Below the pieces are notes generated by a model. The model was not told the DNA's origin and ran no database searches. It was given only the letters and a program-made list of their open reading frames with translations. 51,166 bases of DNA from Planctomycetaceae bacterium (lineage in GTDB: Bacteria; Planctomycetota; Planctomycetia; Pirellulales; Thermoguttaceae), in NCBI GenBank assembly GCA_021372005.1, contig JAJFVC010000086.1, positions 1 to 51,166 of the forward strand. Direction: 5' to 3'. How positions within the stretch are numbered: position 1 is the stretch's first letter; every line of letters starts with the position of its first letter. This document shows, piece by piece, positions 43,929 through 51,166 of the stretch. A program made the position numbers and the translations under genes.

Positions 43929-44903
43929 CTAGGCCTTCCGACGCAAGAAGCGGCGATAAACGCCTAAAGTCAGACAAGCGGCCATCAATAGGCTGAGCGT
44001 GGACCCTTCCGGGACTGATGCCGTCGTGAACGACAGACCGGTCGTCTCCTCAATCCAGTTGATGTAATCGCAAATACTTACGCAACCGGACATGTCCCCG
44101 TAATCGGAATTGGCGTTTCGGTCGTCGATCGCCAAACAATAGGAATTAACGCCGACGAGATATTCGACGCCGTCGATCGTGACAAAAACCCCGCCGCCGC
44201 TGTCGCCGCCGGCAATCAGGCCCTCAAGACTCAACGGCGTGGCGCTGCTGCCAACGCCATACAATGTGTTGTCGCTGCCTCTGAAATTTGCGCTGTCAAA
44301 ATCACTTAGCAACACCGAGTCCGAAAAGCCCGAATCGTAGGTGCTGGCCGTGCAATCCAAAACGTTTTGAACGGCGCGCAACATGCCGTAGGTTTTGGAC
44401 TGCGATCCCGTAGAACCGGTGCCCGTGTTGCCGTAGCCGACAAACGTGGCTGTTTGGCCGACCAAATCGGAGGTCGAACCGGTGTAGAGCGTCGCTGCAG
44501 TGACGCCCGAAATCGCCGTGCTGATGAACACCAAGCCCAGATCGCCCACCGAAGAACTCGTGCAATTGGAATTGTCCACCGAGCTGTACCAGTAATAACT
44601 GGACGCAGAATATTTCGATCCGTTGATCGTAAAGGAAAGGGATGCGGAACTGTCGTCCACCACGTGGGCAGCTGTCAAAACCCACACGCCACTGCTGGTC
44701 GCCGAAATGACCGTTCCGGAGCCGATATACGTCGTACTACCGACGGTCTCGTAGATATAGCCGACGGACGAAGAATAGCTGGAGCCTAAGGCCGTGTAAC
44801 TGCTGTCACCGACTCCGTCGAGAATCGTAGCGGCTTGGGCGACGGAAAGAAAAAAACAGGCCGCAAAAGCCAACGACGCAACGCGTAACGGTCGCCGCAT
44901 CAT
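43929..44903 (-). CDS. Trypsin-like serine protease with PEP-CTERM-type anchor
   Basis: 324 residues. Signal peptide RPLRVASLAFAACFFLSVAQA, Ser/Thr/Tyr-rich N-terminal part and a chymotrypsin-fold domain with catalytic His80 (LTAAHVV), Asp121 (GDLGLV) and Ser235 (GGDSGGGVF). The C-terminus, SVPEGSTLSLLMAACLTLGV then YRRFLRRK, is a PEP-CTERM-like sorting signal handled by exosortase systems, which go with exopolysaccharide production. AAGGAAGGGA precedes two adjacent ATGs. An exosortase gene is not in the window, but the polysaccharide operon next door fits. Function: secreted, surface-linked proteolysis. Confidence 0.85.
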   Translation of the reverse strand: MMRRPLRVASLAFAACFFLSVAQAATILDGVGDSSYTALGSSYSSSVGYIYETVGSTTYIGSGTVISATSSGVWVLTAAHVVDDSSASLSFTINGSKYSASSYYWYSSVDNSNCTSSSVGDLGLVFISTAISGVTAATLYTGSTSDLVGQTATFVGYGNTGTGSTGSQSKTYGMLRAVQNVLDCTASTYDSGFSDSVLLSDFDSANFRGSDNTLYGVGSSATPLSLEGLIAGGDSGGGVFVTIDGVEYLVGVNSYCLAIDDRNANSDYGDMSGCVSICDYINWIEETTGLSFTTASVPEGSTLSLLMAACLTLGVYRRFLRRKA

Positions 44904-45079
44904 TCCCTTCCTTGGCCCACTCCGAGAACCGCTTTTTGAAGAAAACGGCCCACATTCGCTTCTTTGTACCGTAAAACCGCATCTGTGTCAATGATTTCAC
45001 GCCGACAGTGGCGTTGCCCCATTTCAGGTACTATAATGGTGATGAAAAATGGCATAACTGCCGGATTTTTGCGAAAAAG

Positions 45080-45109
45080 TTGCAATGGCTCCTCCGTTGC
45101 GATTACAAT
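45080..45109 (+). promoter_or_regulatory. Promoter candidate of the polysaccharide operon
   Basis: TTGCAA (45080-45085), 18 bp, TACAAT (45104-45109). Transcription would start near 45116, leaving a leader of about 250 nt before the GTG at 45370. Confidence 0.45.
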
Positions 45110-45369
45110 AGGATGAGATCGTCGGCTGAAACAAGCCGACGCTGTTCTGTGAAGATACGCGAAAAACTAGTCCTTTAGGCCGGTATTGTTCTCCTCCGTA
45201 TGGAACTTGTTGGGGGGGATGTTCGTTTGCTATGCGAACCGGGTAAATCACGCGCAATGAGGCGCAAGACCGTGAAATTGCATAGACATCATGGGGTGCA
45301 AAGCCACCCAAAAGGACGGAGTCTGCGCCAACTTTCATCTAACAACCTCCACTTGCGAGGGGACAAAAA
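45110..45369 (+). promoter_or_regulatory. Long structured 5' leader of the polysaccharide operon
   Basis: Starts with a perfect 8-bp hairpin CGTCGGCT-GAAACA-AGCCGACG (45120-45141). Further on come GTTCG...CGAAC (45221-45239) and a long-range stem pairing GGCGCA-GAC near 45271 with GTC-TGCGCC near 45322, enclosing CCGTGA/TCATGG and a GGGTG-CAAAGC-CACCC hairpin. The upstream part of the 466-base gap (44904-45079) shows nothing clear. A regulatory RNA is suggested. The GCAAAGCCA stretch recalls the c-di-GMP-I riboswitch core, but the second conserved half of that motif is not found. Confidence 0.35.
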
Positions 45370-46935
45370 GTGAGCAAAACCCGCGTTGGTCTTGTCGGCT
45401 GTGGCTATTGGGGCAAAAACTTGGCGAGAGTCTTCTCGCAACTCGGCGTATTGGAGTGCGTTTGTGACACCGAGATCGCAAGGTTCAATGCCATCACTTT
45501 CTTGGGTGAGCGGCCGAACTTTACGACCAACCTCGCCGAGATGCTTGCCAACCCGGCCATTCAAGCCGTGGCGGTGGCCACTCCCGCGGCAACTCATTTC
45601 GACGTCGTTCGGCAGTGTCTGAAGGCGGGCAAGGACGTTTTTGTCGAAAAGCCGCTGGCATTGAATGTTGAGCAGGGCCAAGAGTTGGTCGCGCTGGCCG
45701 AACAAACGAGCCGCATCCTCATGGTCGGCCATATCTTGCTGTATCATCCCGCCATCATCAAGCTTCGGCAGTTGATTCAAGAAGGCGTCCTAGGGCGAAT
45801 TCTGTACTGTTACTCCAACCGCCTGAACATGGGGCTGATCCGAACCGAGGAAAACATCCTTTGGAGTTTCGCGCCGCATGACATCTCGGTGATTTTGCAT
45901 TTGCTGGGCGAGGAGCCGATTTCGGCCCAGGCTGAGGGTCAAAGCTATCTGACGCCCGGCGTAGTCGACGTGACGCTCAGCCGGCTGCGATTCAAAAGCG
46001 GGGCCACCGGCCATATCTTCGTCAGTTGGCTCCATCCGTCGAAGGAGCAGAAGCTGGTCGTGGTCGGCTCCGAACAGATGGCCGTCTTCGACGACACGAC
46101 CGAAAAGAAACTTCTGTTGTATCCGCATCGCGTCGACTGGTCGAACCGGACGCCCCGGGCCGTGAAGGGCGAGGCGGTGGCCGTCGAGCTGGAAAAGGCG
46201 GAGCCGCTGAAGCAAGAGTGTCAGCATTTTCTCGACTGCGTGGCGTCGCGCCGCCAGCCGTTGACCGACGGACGCGAAGGGCTTCGGGTGCTCAAGGTGC
46301 TCGATGCATGCCAGCGGTCGCTGGAAGGTCGTCCGGCGTTGTCCGAAACGACGGCGGCAAAACCACCCTATTTCGTTCACGAAAGCGCCTACGTCGATGA
46401 GCCGTGCAAGATCGGCAAAGGTACGAAAATCTGGCACTTCTCGCACGTCATGAAAGGCGCCACGATCGGCGAGAATTGCTCGATCGGTCAGAACGTGGTC
46501 ATCAGTTCGGCGGCCGTGATCGGCAACGGCGTCAAGATTCAAAACAACGTGTCGGTCTACGACAAAGTGACCATCGAGGACGGCGTGTTTTGCGGCCCCT
46601 CGATGGTGTTCACCAACGTCATCAATCCGCGAAGCGAGATCGCCCGTAAAGATGAGTACCGCGCCACACTGATCCAACGCGGCGCCACCATGGGCGCGAA
46701 TTCGACGATCGTCTGCGGTCACACGGTCGGACGTTACGCTTTCATCGCGGCCGGCGCGGTGGTGGCCAGCAACGTTCCGGACTTCGCCTTGATGATGGGC
46801 GTACCGGCCAAACAGCGCGGCTGGATGTGCCGATGCGCCGCCTCGCAGTTGACATTCGACGCTTCGGGCGAGGCCGTCTGCCCGGTGTGCGGCACCAAAT
46901 ATCGTCTCAAGGACAATCAAGTCGCCGAACTATAA
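45370..46935 (+). CDS. WlbA-WlbB-like fusion: sugar dehydrogenase and N-acetyltransferase
   Basis: 521 residues from a GTG preceded by GAGGGGAC. Residues 1-330 are a Gfo/Idh/MocA oxidoreductase ([11 protein letters not shown] nucleotide loop; Lys94 in [18 protein letters not shown]). About 335-490 is a left-handed beta-helix acetyltransferase (hexapeptide repeats such as [13 protein letters not shown]). The C-terminus has CRC and CPVC pairs, likely a zinc ribbon. In the UDP-2,3-diacetamido-2,3-dideoxyglucuronate pathway, WlbA/WbpB oxidises UDP-GlcNAcA at C3 and WlbB/WbpD acetylates the 3-amino product. The aminotransferase that acts between them is encoded next. One polypeptide therefore carries the first and third steps. 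Confidence 0.85.
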   Translation: MSKTRVGLVGCGYWGKNLARVFSQLGVLECVCDTEIARFNAITFLGERPNFTTNLAEMLANPAIQAVAVATPAATHFDVVRQCLKAGKDVFVEKPLALNVEQGQELVALAEQTSRILMVGHILLYHPAIIKLRQLIQEGVLGRILYCYSNRLNMGLIRTEENILWSFAPHDISVILHLLGEEPISAQAEGQSYLTPGVVDVTLSRLRFKSGATGHIFVSWLHPSKEQKLVVVGSEQMAVFDDTTEKKLLLYPHRVDWSNRTPRAVKGEAVAVELEKAEPLKQECQHFLDCVASRRQPLTDGREGLRVLKVLDACQRSLEGRPALSETTAAKPPYFVHESAYVDEPCKIGKGTKIWHFSHVMKGATIGENCSIGQNVVISSAAVIGNGVKIQNNVSVYDKVTIEDGVFCGPSMVFTNVINPRSEIARKDEYRATLIQRGATMGANSTIVCGHTVGRYAFIAAGAVVASNVPDFALMMGVPAKQRGWMCRCAASQLTFDASGEAVCPVCGTKYRLKDNQVAEL

Positions 46936-46984
46936 ATCGGCTTCCTTTTGAACAAGCCCCTCTTAACCCCGTATTTTCACGATC

Positions 46985-48106
46985 ATGAATCAACCCGTAC
47001 CGCTTCTCGATCTAAAAGCCCAGTTCGCCACGATTCGCAATGAGATCCTCCCGGCCGTCGAGGCCGTTTTGGAGAGCCAGCAGTGCATTCTCGGTTCGGC
47101 GGTGACCGATTGCGAGGCCCAGTTGGCCGCCTATTGCAAATCACCCAACGCCGTCACCGTTTCGTCCGGCAGCGACGCGCTGCTGATCTGCTTGATGGTC
47201 GAGGGCATCGGGCCGGGCGATGAAGTCATCACCACGCCGTACACGTTTTTCGCCACGGCCGGCGCGATCGCCCGAGTCGGTGCGAAGCCGGTGTTCGTCG
47301 ACATCGATCCGAAGACCTACAACCTCGATCCGAAGCAGTTGAAAGCGGCGATTACGAAGAACACGAAAGCGATCATCCCCGTCCACCTGTACGGTCAGTG
47401 CGCCGACATGGACGCGATCTTGGCCGCGGCCGGCGATATCCCGGTGATCGAGGACGCCGCGCAGGCGATCGGCTCGGAGTATCAGGGGCGTCGGGCTGGT
47501 ACGATGGGCCGCTATGGATGCTTCAGCTTCTTCCCCTCGAAAAACTTGGGCGCAGCCGGCGACGGCGGCATGGTCACCACCGGCGACGCCGCGTTGGCCG
47601 ACCGGCTGCGAATCTTCCGCGTGCACGGCTCGAAGCCGAAGTACTATCACGCGGTCATCGGCGGCAACTTCCGCTTCGATGCGTTGCAAGCGGTCATTGT
47701 CGCCGTGAAGCTCAAGTATCTCGATCAGTGGACCGCCGGACGACAGGCGAACGCCGCGCGATATCGTCGATTGTTCGAGGCTGCAGGCCTGACGCGCGAC
47801 GGGCTGGTCCAACTGCCCTACGAGGTGCCCGGCAACCGACACATCTACAACCAGTTCGTTCTCCGCGTGCCGCGCCGCAACGAGTTGCAGGCCTTTTTGA
47901 AAGAGCGGAAGATCGGCAACGAAGTGTACTATCCGGTCCCGCTGCATCTGCAACAGTGCTTCGCTTATCTCGGCCATCACGAGGGCGATTTCCCGGAAAG
48001 CGAAAAGGCCGCGAAGGAAACCCTTGCCGTGCCAATCTATCCCGAGCTCAACGACCAGCAGGCGGAGACCGTCGTGGCCGCAATCTCGGAGTTTTTGAAG
48101 AAATAG
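46985..48106 (+). CDS. DegT/DnrJ/EryC1 aminotransferase, WlbC/WbpE-like
   Basis: 373 residues. PLLDLKAQFATI at the start, SSGSDALL for cofactor phosphate, VIEDAAQAIGSEYQGR with the PLP Asp, and the Schiff-base Lys186 in FFPSKNLGAAGDGGMV. The family transfers an amino group from glutamate to a ketosugar nucleotide. Next to a WlbA-WlbB fusion the substrate is probably UDP-3-keto-GlcNAcA, giving the 3-amino sugar. It begins 49 bases after the previous gene, and its TAG is immediately followed by the start of the next. Confidence 0.88.
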   Translation: MNQPVPLLDLKAQFATIRNEILPAVEAVLESQQCILGSAVTDCEAQLAAYCKSPNAVTVSSGSDALLICLMVEGIGPGDEVITTPYTFFATAGAIARVGAKPVFVDIDPKTYNLDPKQLKAAITKNTKAIIPVHLYGQCADMDAILAAAGDIPVIEDAAQAIGSEYQGRRAGTMGRYGCFSFFPSKNLGAAGDGGMVTTGDAALADRLRIFRVHGSKPKYYHAVIGGNFRFDALQAVIVAVKLKYLDQWTAGRQANAARYRRLFEAAGLTRDGLVQLPYEVPGNRHIYNQFVLRVPRRNELQAFLKERKIGNEVYYPVPLHLQQCFAYLGHHEGDFPESEKAAKETLAVPIYPELNDQQAETVVAAISEFLKK

Positions 48107-49189
48107 TTGGACGCGACCATCCTCATCACAGGCGGCGCCGGTTTCATCGGCGGCAACTTTGTTCGGCGTCTTTTGAGTCATTGCCCGAACGTTCGGGTTG
48201 TGAATCTCGATGCGCTGACTTACGCCGGTTCGTTGAACAACCTGCGCGAGGTGCAAGACAATCCGCGTCACACCTTTCTGCGCGGCGACATCTGCGACGC
48301 CGCGCTGGTGCGGCGGATTTTCGCCGAGCACGCGATCCGCACGGTGGTACATTTCGCCGCGGAAAGCCACGTCGATCGTTCCATCACCGGCCCGGCGGCG
48401 TTCATTCAGACCAACGTCGTCGGCACGTTCACGCTGTTGGAGGCCGCCCGAGAATCGTGGGCGAATCGGTCCAAGCCATGCCGCTTCTTGCACGTCTCGA
48501 CCGACGAGGTGTACGGTGCCCTGGGACCGGACGATCCGGCGTTCACCGAATCAACGCCTTACGCGCCCAATTCGCCCTACTCGGCCTCCAAAGCGTCGTC
48601 CGACCATCTGGTCCGAGCTTACGGCCGCACCTACGGTCTGCCGGTGTTGACGACCAATTGCTCGAACAACTACGGACCATATCAGTATCCTGAAAAGCTA
48701 ATCCCATTGATGATCCTCAACGCGTTGATCGGCAAGCCGCTGCCCGTCTACGGCGATGGGCGACAGGTCCGCGATTGGCTTTACGTCGAGGATCATTGTG
48801 ATGCGATTCTGACGGTGCTCGATCGCGGTCGGGTCGGCGAGACGTACAACATCGGCGGCGGAAACGAACAAACGAATCTTGAAATCGTCGGACGCATATG
48901 CGACCTGTTGGATCGTCTTCAACCGAAACAGGCCGGCGGCAGCTACCGCGAGCAGATCACGCATGTACAGGACCGCCCCGGCCACGATCGCCGTTATGCC
49001 ATTGACGCGGGCAAGATCCGCGCCGAGCTTGGCTGGCAGCCGGCCCATGCGTTCGACGACGGCCTCGCCCAAACCGTCCGGTGGTATTTGGCCAACCAGG
49101 ATTGGGTTAATAGCATAATGAGCGAACGGTATTCGGAGTGGATCGCGTTGAACTACGCCAAACGACCGACCACCGACGGGAATTTCTAA
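48107..49189 (+). CDS. rmlB: dTDP-glucose 4,6-dehydratase
   Basis: 360 residues. Starts with TTG directly after the TAG of the preceding gene, the only start that keeps the nucleotide-binding loop [12 protein letters not shown] near the N-terminus. [10 protein letters not shown] and the Tyr158/Lys162 pair in [12 protein letters not shown] are catalytic signatures; [18 protein letters not shown] and [14 protein letters not shown] are hallmarks of RmlB. It converts dTDP-glucose to dTDP-4-keto-6-deoxyglucose. RmlA follows; RmlC and RmlD are not in the window, so the final sugar could be rhamnose or another 6-deoxysugar. Confidence 0.92.
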   Translation: MDATILITGGAGFIGGNFVRRLLSHCPNVRVVNLDALTYAGSLNNLREVQDNPRHTFLRGDICDAALVRRIFAEHAIRTVVHFAAESHVDRSITGPAAFIQTNVVGTFTLLEAARESWANRSKPCRFLHVSTDEVYGALGPDDPAFTESTPYAPNSPYSASKASSDHLVRAYGRTYGLPVLTTNCSNNYGPYQYPEKLIPLMILNALIGKPLPVYGDGRQVRDWLYVEDHCDAILTVLDRGRVGETYNIGGGNEQTNLEIVGRICDLLDRLQPKQAGGSYREQITHVQDRPGHDRRYAIDAGKIRAELGWQPAHAFDDGLAQTVRWYLANQDWVNSIMSERYSEWIALNYAKRPTTDGNF

Positions 49190-49225
49190 CACTTGTCTAT
49201 CCTGGAGATTTTCGGTTTTTAGCCC

Positions 49226-50092
49226 ATGAGGAAAGGCATTATCCTTGCCGGCGGTAGCGGCTCGCGGCTGCACCCGATGACCCAAGTGGTCAGCAAGCAA
49301 TTGCTGTCGGTGTACGACAAGCCGATGGTGTATTACCCGCTGACGACGCTGATGTTGGCGGGCATCCGCGACATTCTGCTGATTTCGACGCCGAATGACC
49401 TGCCGCTGTTTCGCCGACTGTTGGGCGACGGCGATCAATGGGGTCTGCGGTTATCCTACGCCGAGCAACCTCGGCCCGAGGGACTCGCACAAGCGTTCGT
49501 GATCGGCCGAGATTTTTTGCAGAACAGTCCGGCATGCCTGATTCTCGGCGACAACATTTTTTACGGAATGGGGTTGTCGCACTCTTTGCAGCAGGCCGCC
49601 GCGAGGACCGACGGAGCGACGATTTTCGCCTATTATGTCCGCGATCCCGATCGCTACGGCGTGGTCGAGTTCGACGCCGAGGGTTGCGCTATTTCGTTGG
49701 AAGAAAAACCATCGCAGCCAAAATCGAATTACGCGGTCGTCGGGCTTTATTTTTACGACGCCCGCATCACGGAAATCGCCTCGCGCATCCGGCCGTCGGC
49801 CCGAGGCGAGTTGGAGATCACCGACGTAAACCGGGCGTATCTCGAGATGGGGCGGCTCCATGTGGCCAAACTCGGACGCGGCACGGCGTGGCTCGACACC
49901 GGCACGCCCGAGTCGATGCTCCAGGCGGCCAATTTCGTCCATACGATCGAGTCGCGTCAGGGATTGAAGATCGCCTGCCCCGAAGAAATCGCGTGGCGTA
50001 TGGGCTACGTGGATCGCCACGTGATGCAAGAACGATTCGCCGCTCCGAAATCGGAATACGAACGGTACGTCCACGAACTGATTTCATCTTAA
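49226..50092 (+). CDS. rmlA: Glucose-1-phosphate thymidylyltransferase
   Basis: 288 residues, normal length. [16 protein letters not shown] binds the nucleotide, [17 protein letters not shown] follows, LGDNIFYG and [20 protein letters not shown] are family signatures, and [11 protein letters not shown] lies near the end. It makes dTDP-glucose from glucose-1-phosphate and dTTP, the substrate of RmlB encoded 36 bases upstream. The ribosome-binding site is weak (GGAG about 20 bases upstream). Confidence 0.93.
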   Translation: MRKGIILAGGSGSRLHPMTQVVSKQLLSVYDKPMVYYPLTTLMLAGIRDILLISTPNDLPLFRRLLGDGDQWGLRLSYAEQPRPEGLAQAFVIGRDFLQNSPACLILGDNIFYGMGLSHSLQQAAARTDGATIFAYYVRDPDRYGVVEFDAEGCAISLEEKPSQPKSNYAVVGLYFYDARITEIASRIRPSARGELEITDVNRAYLEMGRLHVAKLGRGTAWLDTGTPESMLQAANFVHTIESRQGLKIACPEEIAWRMGYVDRHVMQERFAAPKSEYERYVHELISS

Positions 50093-50115
50093 ACAAATGG
50101 GTGGTTGTTTCGATC

Positions 50116-50138
50116 GGGAGGCGAGCGTTTTCGCCCCC
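50116..50138 (+). terminator. Hairpin after rmlA
   Basis: GGG-A-GGCGA, loop GCGTTT, TCGCC-CCC: eight base pairs with one bulged A, followed by GCTTAAAATTATT. It could act as a leaky terminator between rmlA and the epimerase gene. Confidence 0.35.
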
Positions 50139-50183
50139 GCTTAAAATTATTCCTGAACCAGTCCCCTTGATAGATCACACAGA

Positions 50184-51166
50184 ATGCCAGAACGCTATCT
50201 GCTGACCGGATGTGCAGGCTTTATCGCCTCCAAAGTGGCGGAACTTTTGCTCGACGCGGGGCATACGGTCGTCGGCGTCGACAATCTCAACGACGCCTAC
50301 GATCCCCGGCTGAAACATTGGCGGCTTGCGAAGCTGACGCCGCGAGAGAAATTTGCATTTCACCAGCTCGACATCGGCGATCGCGGCGACGTGGAGTCGC
50401 TTTTCACCGCGGCGACGAGCGCCCCCCCGTTTGCCGCCGTCATCAATATGGCCGCCCGGGCTGGCGTTCGCCCCTCGGTCACGGATCCATGGGTTTACTA
50501 CCAATCGAATTGCATCGGCGCGTTAAATCTACTCGACGCATGCCGAAAAACCGGCGTGAAAAAGTTCGTTCAGGCATCGACGTCGAGCCTTTACGGCAAG
50601 CACAACACGACGCCGTTCCGCGAGGACGCCGACACCAATCGGCCGTTGTCGCCTTATGCCGCATCGAAAAAAGCGGCCGAAACGCTTGCCTTCACGTATC
50701 ATCATTTGCACGGTCTCGACATTTCGATTCCGCGTTTTTTTACGGTCTATGGTCCGGCGGGCCGGCCCGACATGTGCATTTTCCGTTTCGTTCGCCAGAT
50801 TGCCGAGGGCGAGACGATTGTGATCTTTGGCGACGGAAAACAAAGCCGCGACTTCACATTTGTCGACGACATCGCGGCCGGCGCGATTGCGGCGATTCGT
50901 CCGCTCGGTTATGAAATCATCAATCTCGGCGGCGACCGCGTCGTCGTGCTCCAGGACACGATCGACATGATTGCGGATTTGTTGAAAAAGAAGCCAAAGA
51001 TCGAATATCAACCGAGCCATCCGGCCGACGTCCGAACCACTTGGGCCGATATTTCAAAAGCAAAACGGCTGTTGGATTGGCAGCCGAAAGTTCCGATCGA
51101 ACAGGGCATTCGCCGTTGCGTCGATTGGTATCTTGAAAACGGGGAATTAGGCCGATCGCTGGAACT
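50184..51166 (+). CDS. NAD-dependent epimerase, UDP-glucuronate 4-epimerase-like (3' end cut by window)
   Basis: 327 codons are visible, with no stop before the window ends. TGCAGFIASKVAELLLDAGH is the NAD loop (GxxGxxA form), INMAARAGVRPSV and the Ser/Tyr/Lys set in STSSLYG and SPYAASKKAAE are SDR signatures. TVYGPAGRPDMCIFRFVRQI matches the GRPDM sequence typical of UDP-glucuronate 4-epimerases. Product: UDP-galacturonate for surface polysaccharide. It is preceded by a 91-base gap with a hairpin, so it may have partly separate expression. Confidence 0.85.
   Translation, partial: MPERYLLTGCAGFIASKVAELLLDAGHTVVGVDNLNDAYDPRLKHWRLAKLTPREKFAFHQLDIGDRGDVESLFTAATSAPPFAAVINMAARAGVRPSVTDPWVYYQSNCIGALNLLDACRKTGVKKFVQASTSSLYGKHNTTPFREDADTNRPLSPYAASKKAAETLAFTYHHLHGLDISIPRFFTVYGPAGRPDMCIFRFVRQIAEGETIVIFGDGKQSRDFTFVDDIAAGAIAAIRPLGYEIINLGGDRVVVLQDTIDMIADLLKKKPKIEYQPSHPADVRTTWADISKAKRLLDWQPKVPIEQGIRRCVDWYLENGELGRSLE

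Noticed and set aside
45024-45338. Minus-strand 104-codon frame in the polysaccharide leader
   Set aside because: No ribosome-binding site or protein-like pattern; overlaps the folded leader.
45250-45340. Canonical c-di-GMP-I (GEMM) riboswitch
   Set aside because: GCAAAGCCA matches part of the core, but the GNRA-type loop of P2 and the second conserved half (GCCGGGUUGCC-like) are not found; kept only as an unassigned structured leader.

Overview
The window looks like a chromosomal segment of a planctomycete, probably Pirellulales-like. The grounds are GC-rich coding sequence, a secreted trypsin-like protein with a PEP-CTERM-type tail (VPEG, membrane helix, RRK), a membrane-anchored coiled-coil protein and a small secreted protein of planctomycete type, and ebo-type genes next to a biosynthetic cluster. 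The assignment rests on family recognition alone; no search was run.

Layout. (1) 1-2000: a visibly AT-richer islet with a broken IS1-like transposase N-terminus, a P63C-domain gene with an N-terminal helix-turn-helix, and a 78-aa basic protein. It is bracketed by a 17-bp direct repeat with one mismatch. Three of its minus-strand promoters have near-consensus spacing. (2) 2100-8036, plus strand: a coiled-coil membrane protein, a 75-aa protein, a split MacAB/DevBCA-like exporter (ATPase, adaptor, permease) and an EboB-like TatD-family hydrolase. (3) 8112-9998: a secreted SnoaL/SgcJ-like protein and a divergent secreted protein. (4) 40182 down to 10011, minus strand: thirteen tightly spaced genes in one direction. 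In transcription order they are a FAAL-ACP, a fully reducing type I PKS, a PKS/NRPS hybrid with thioesterase, a cyclic-peptide-type ABC exporter, a MacA-like adaptor, a full-length MacB, two tandem GT1 glycosyltransferases, hemL, and four ebo-type genes (TIM barrel, EboC-like UbiA, TIM barrel, EboF-like phosphodiesterase). (5) 40900-41483: tRNA-Cys(GCA) and tRNA-Arg(ACG). (6) 41616-44903: a phosphofructokinase, an alpha/beta hydrolase with Asp at the nucleophile position, and a PEP-CTERM protease. (7) 45080-51166, plus strand: a surface-polysaccharide nucleotide-sugar operon behind a long structured leader. It holds a WlbA-WlbB fusion, a WlbC-like aminotransferase, RmlB, RmlA and a UDP-glucuronate-epimerase-like gene cut by the window end.

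Main candidate for a new system: the 30-kb block 10011-40182. The sequence predicts activation of a fatty acid by FAAL, one C2 extension with full reduction, relay through a KS-AT didomain whose catalytic residues are missing, and acylation of a basic amino acid (code close to ornithine). Release is through an unusual final C-TE unit, probably followed by glycosylation and export. The co-directional ebo-type genes, a family known from cytoplasm-to-periplasm traffic of scytonemin monomer, suggest the same kind of metabolite trafficking for an acyl-ornithine-like glycolipid. That link is inference from order and orientation.
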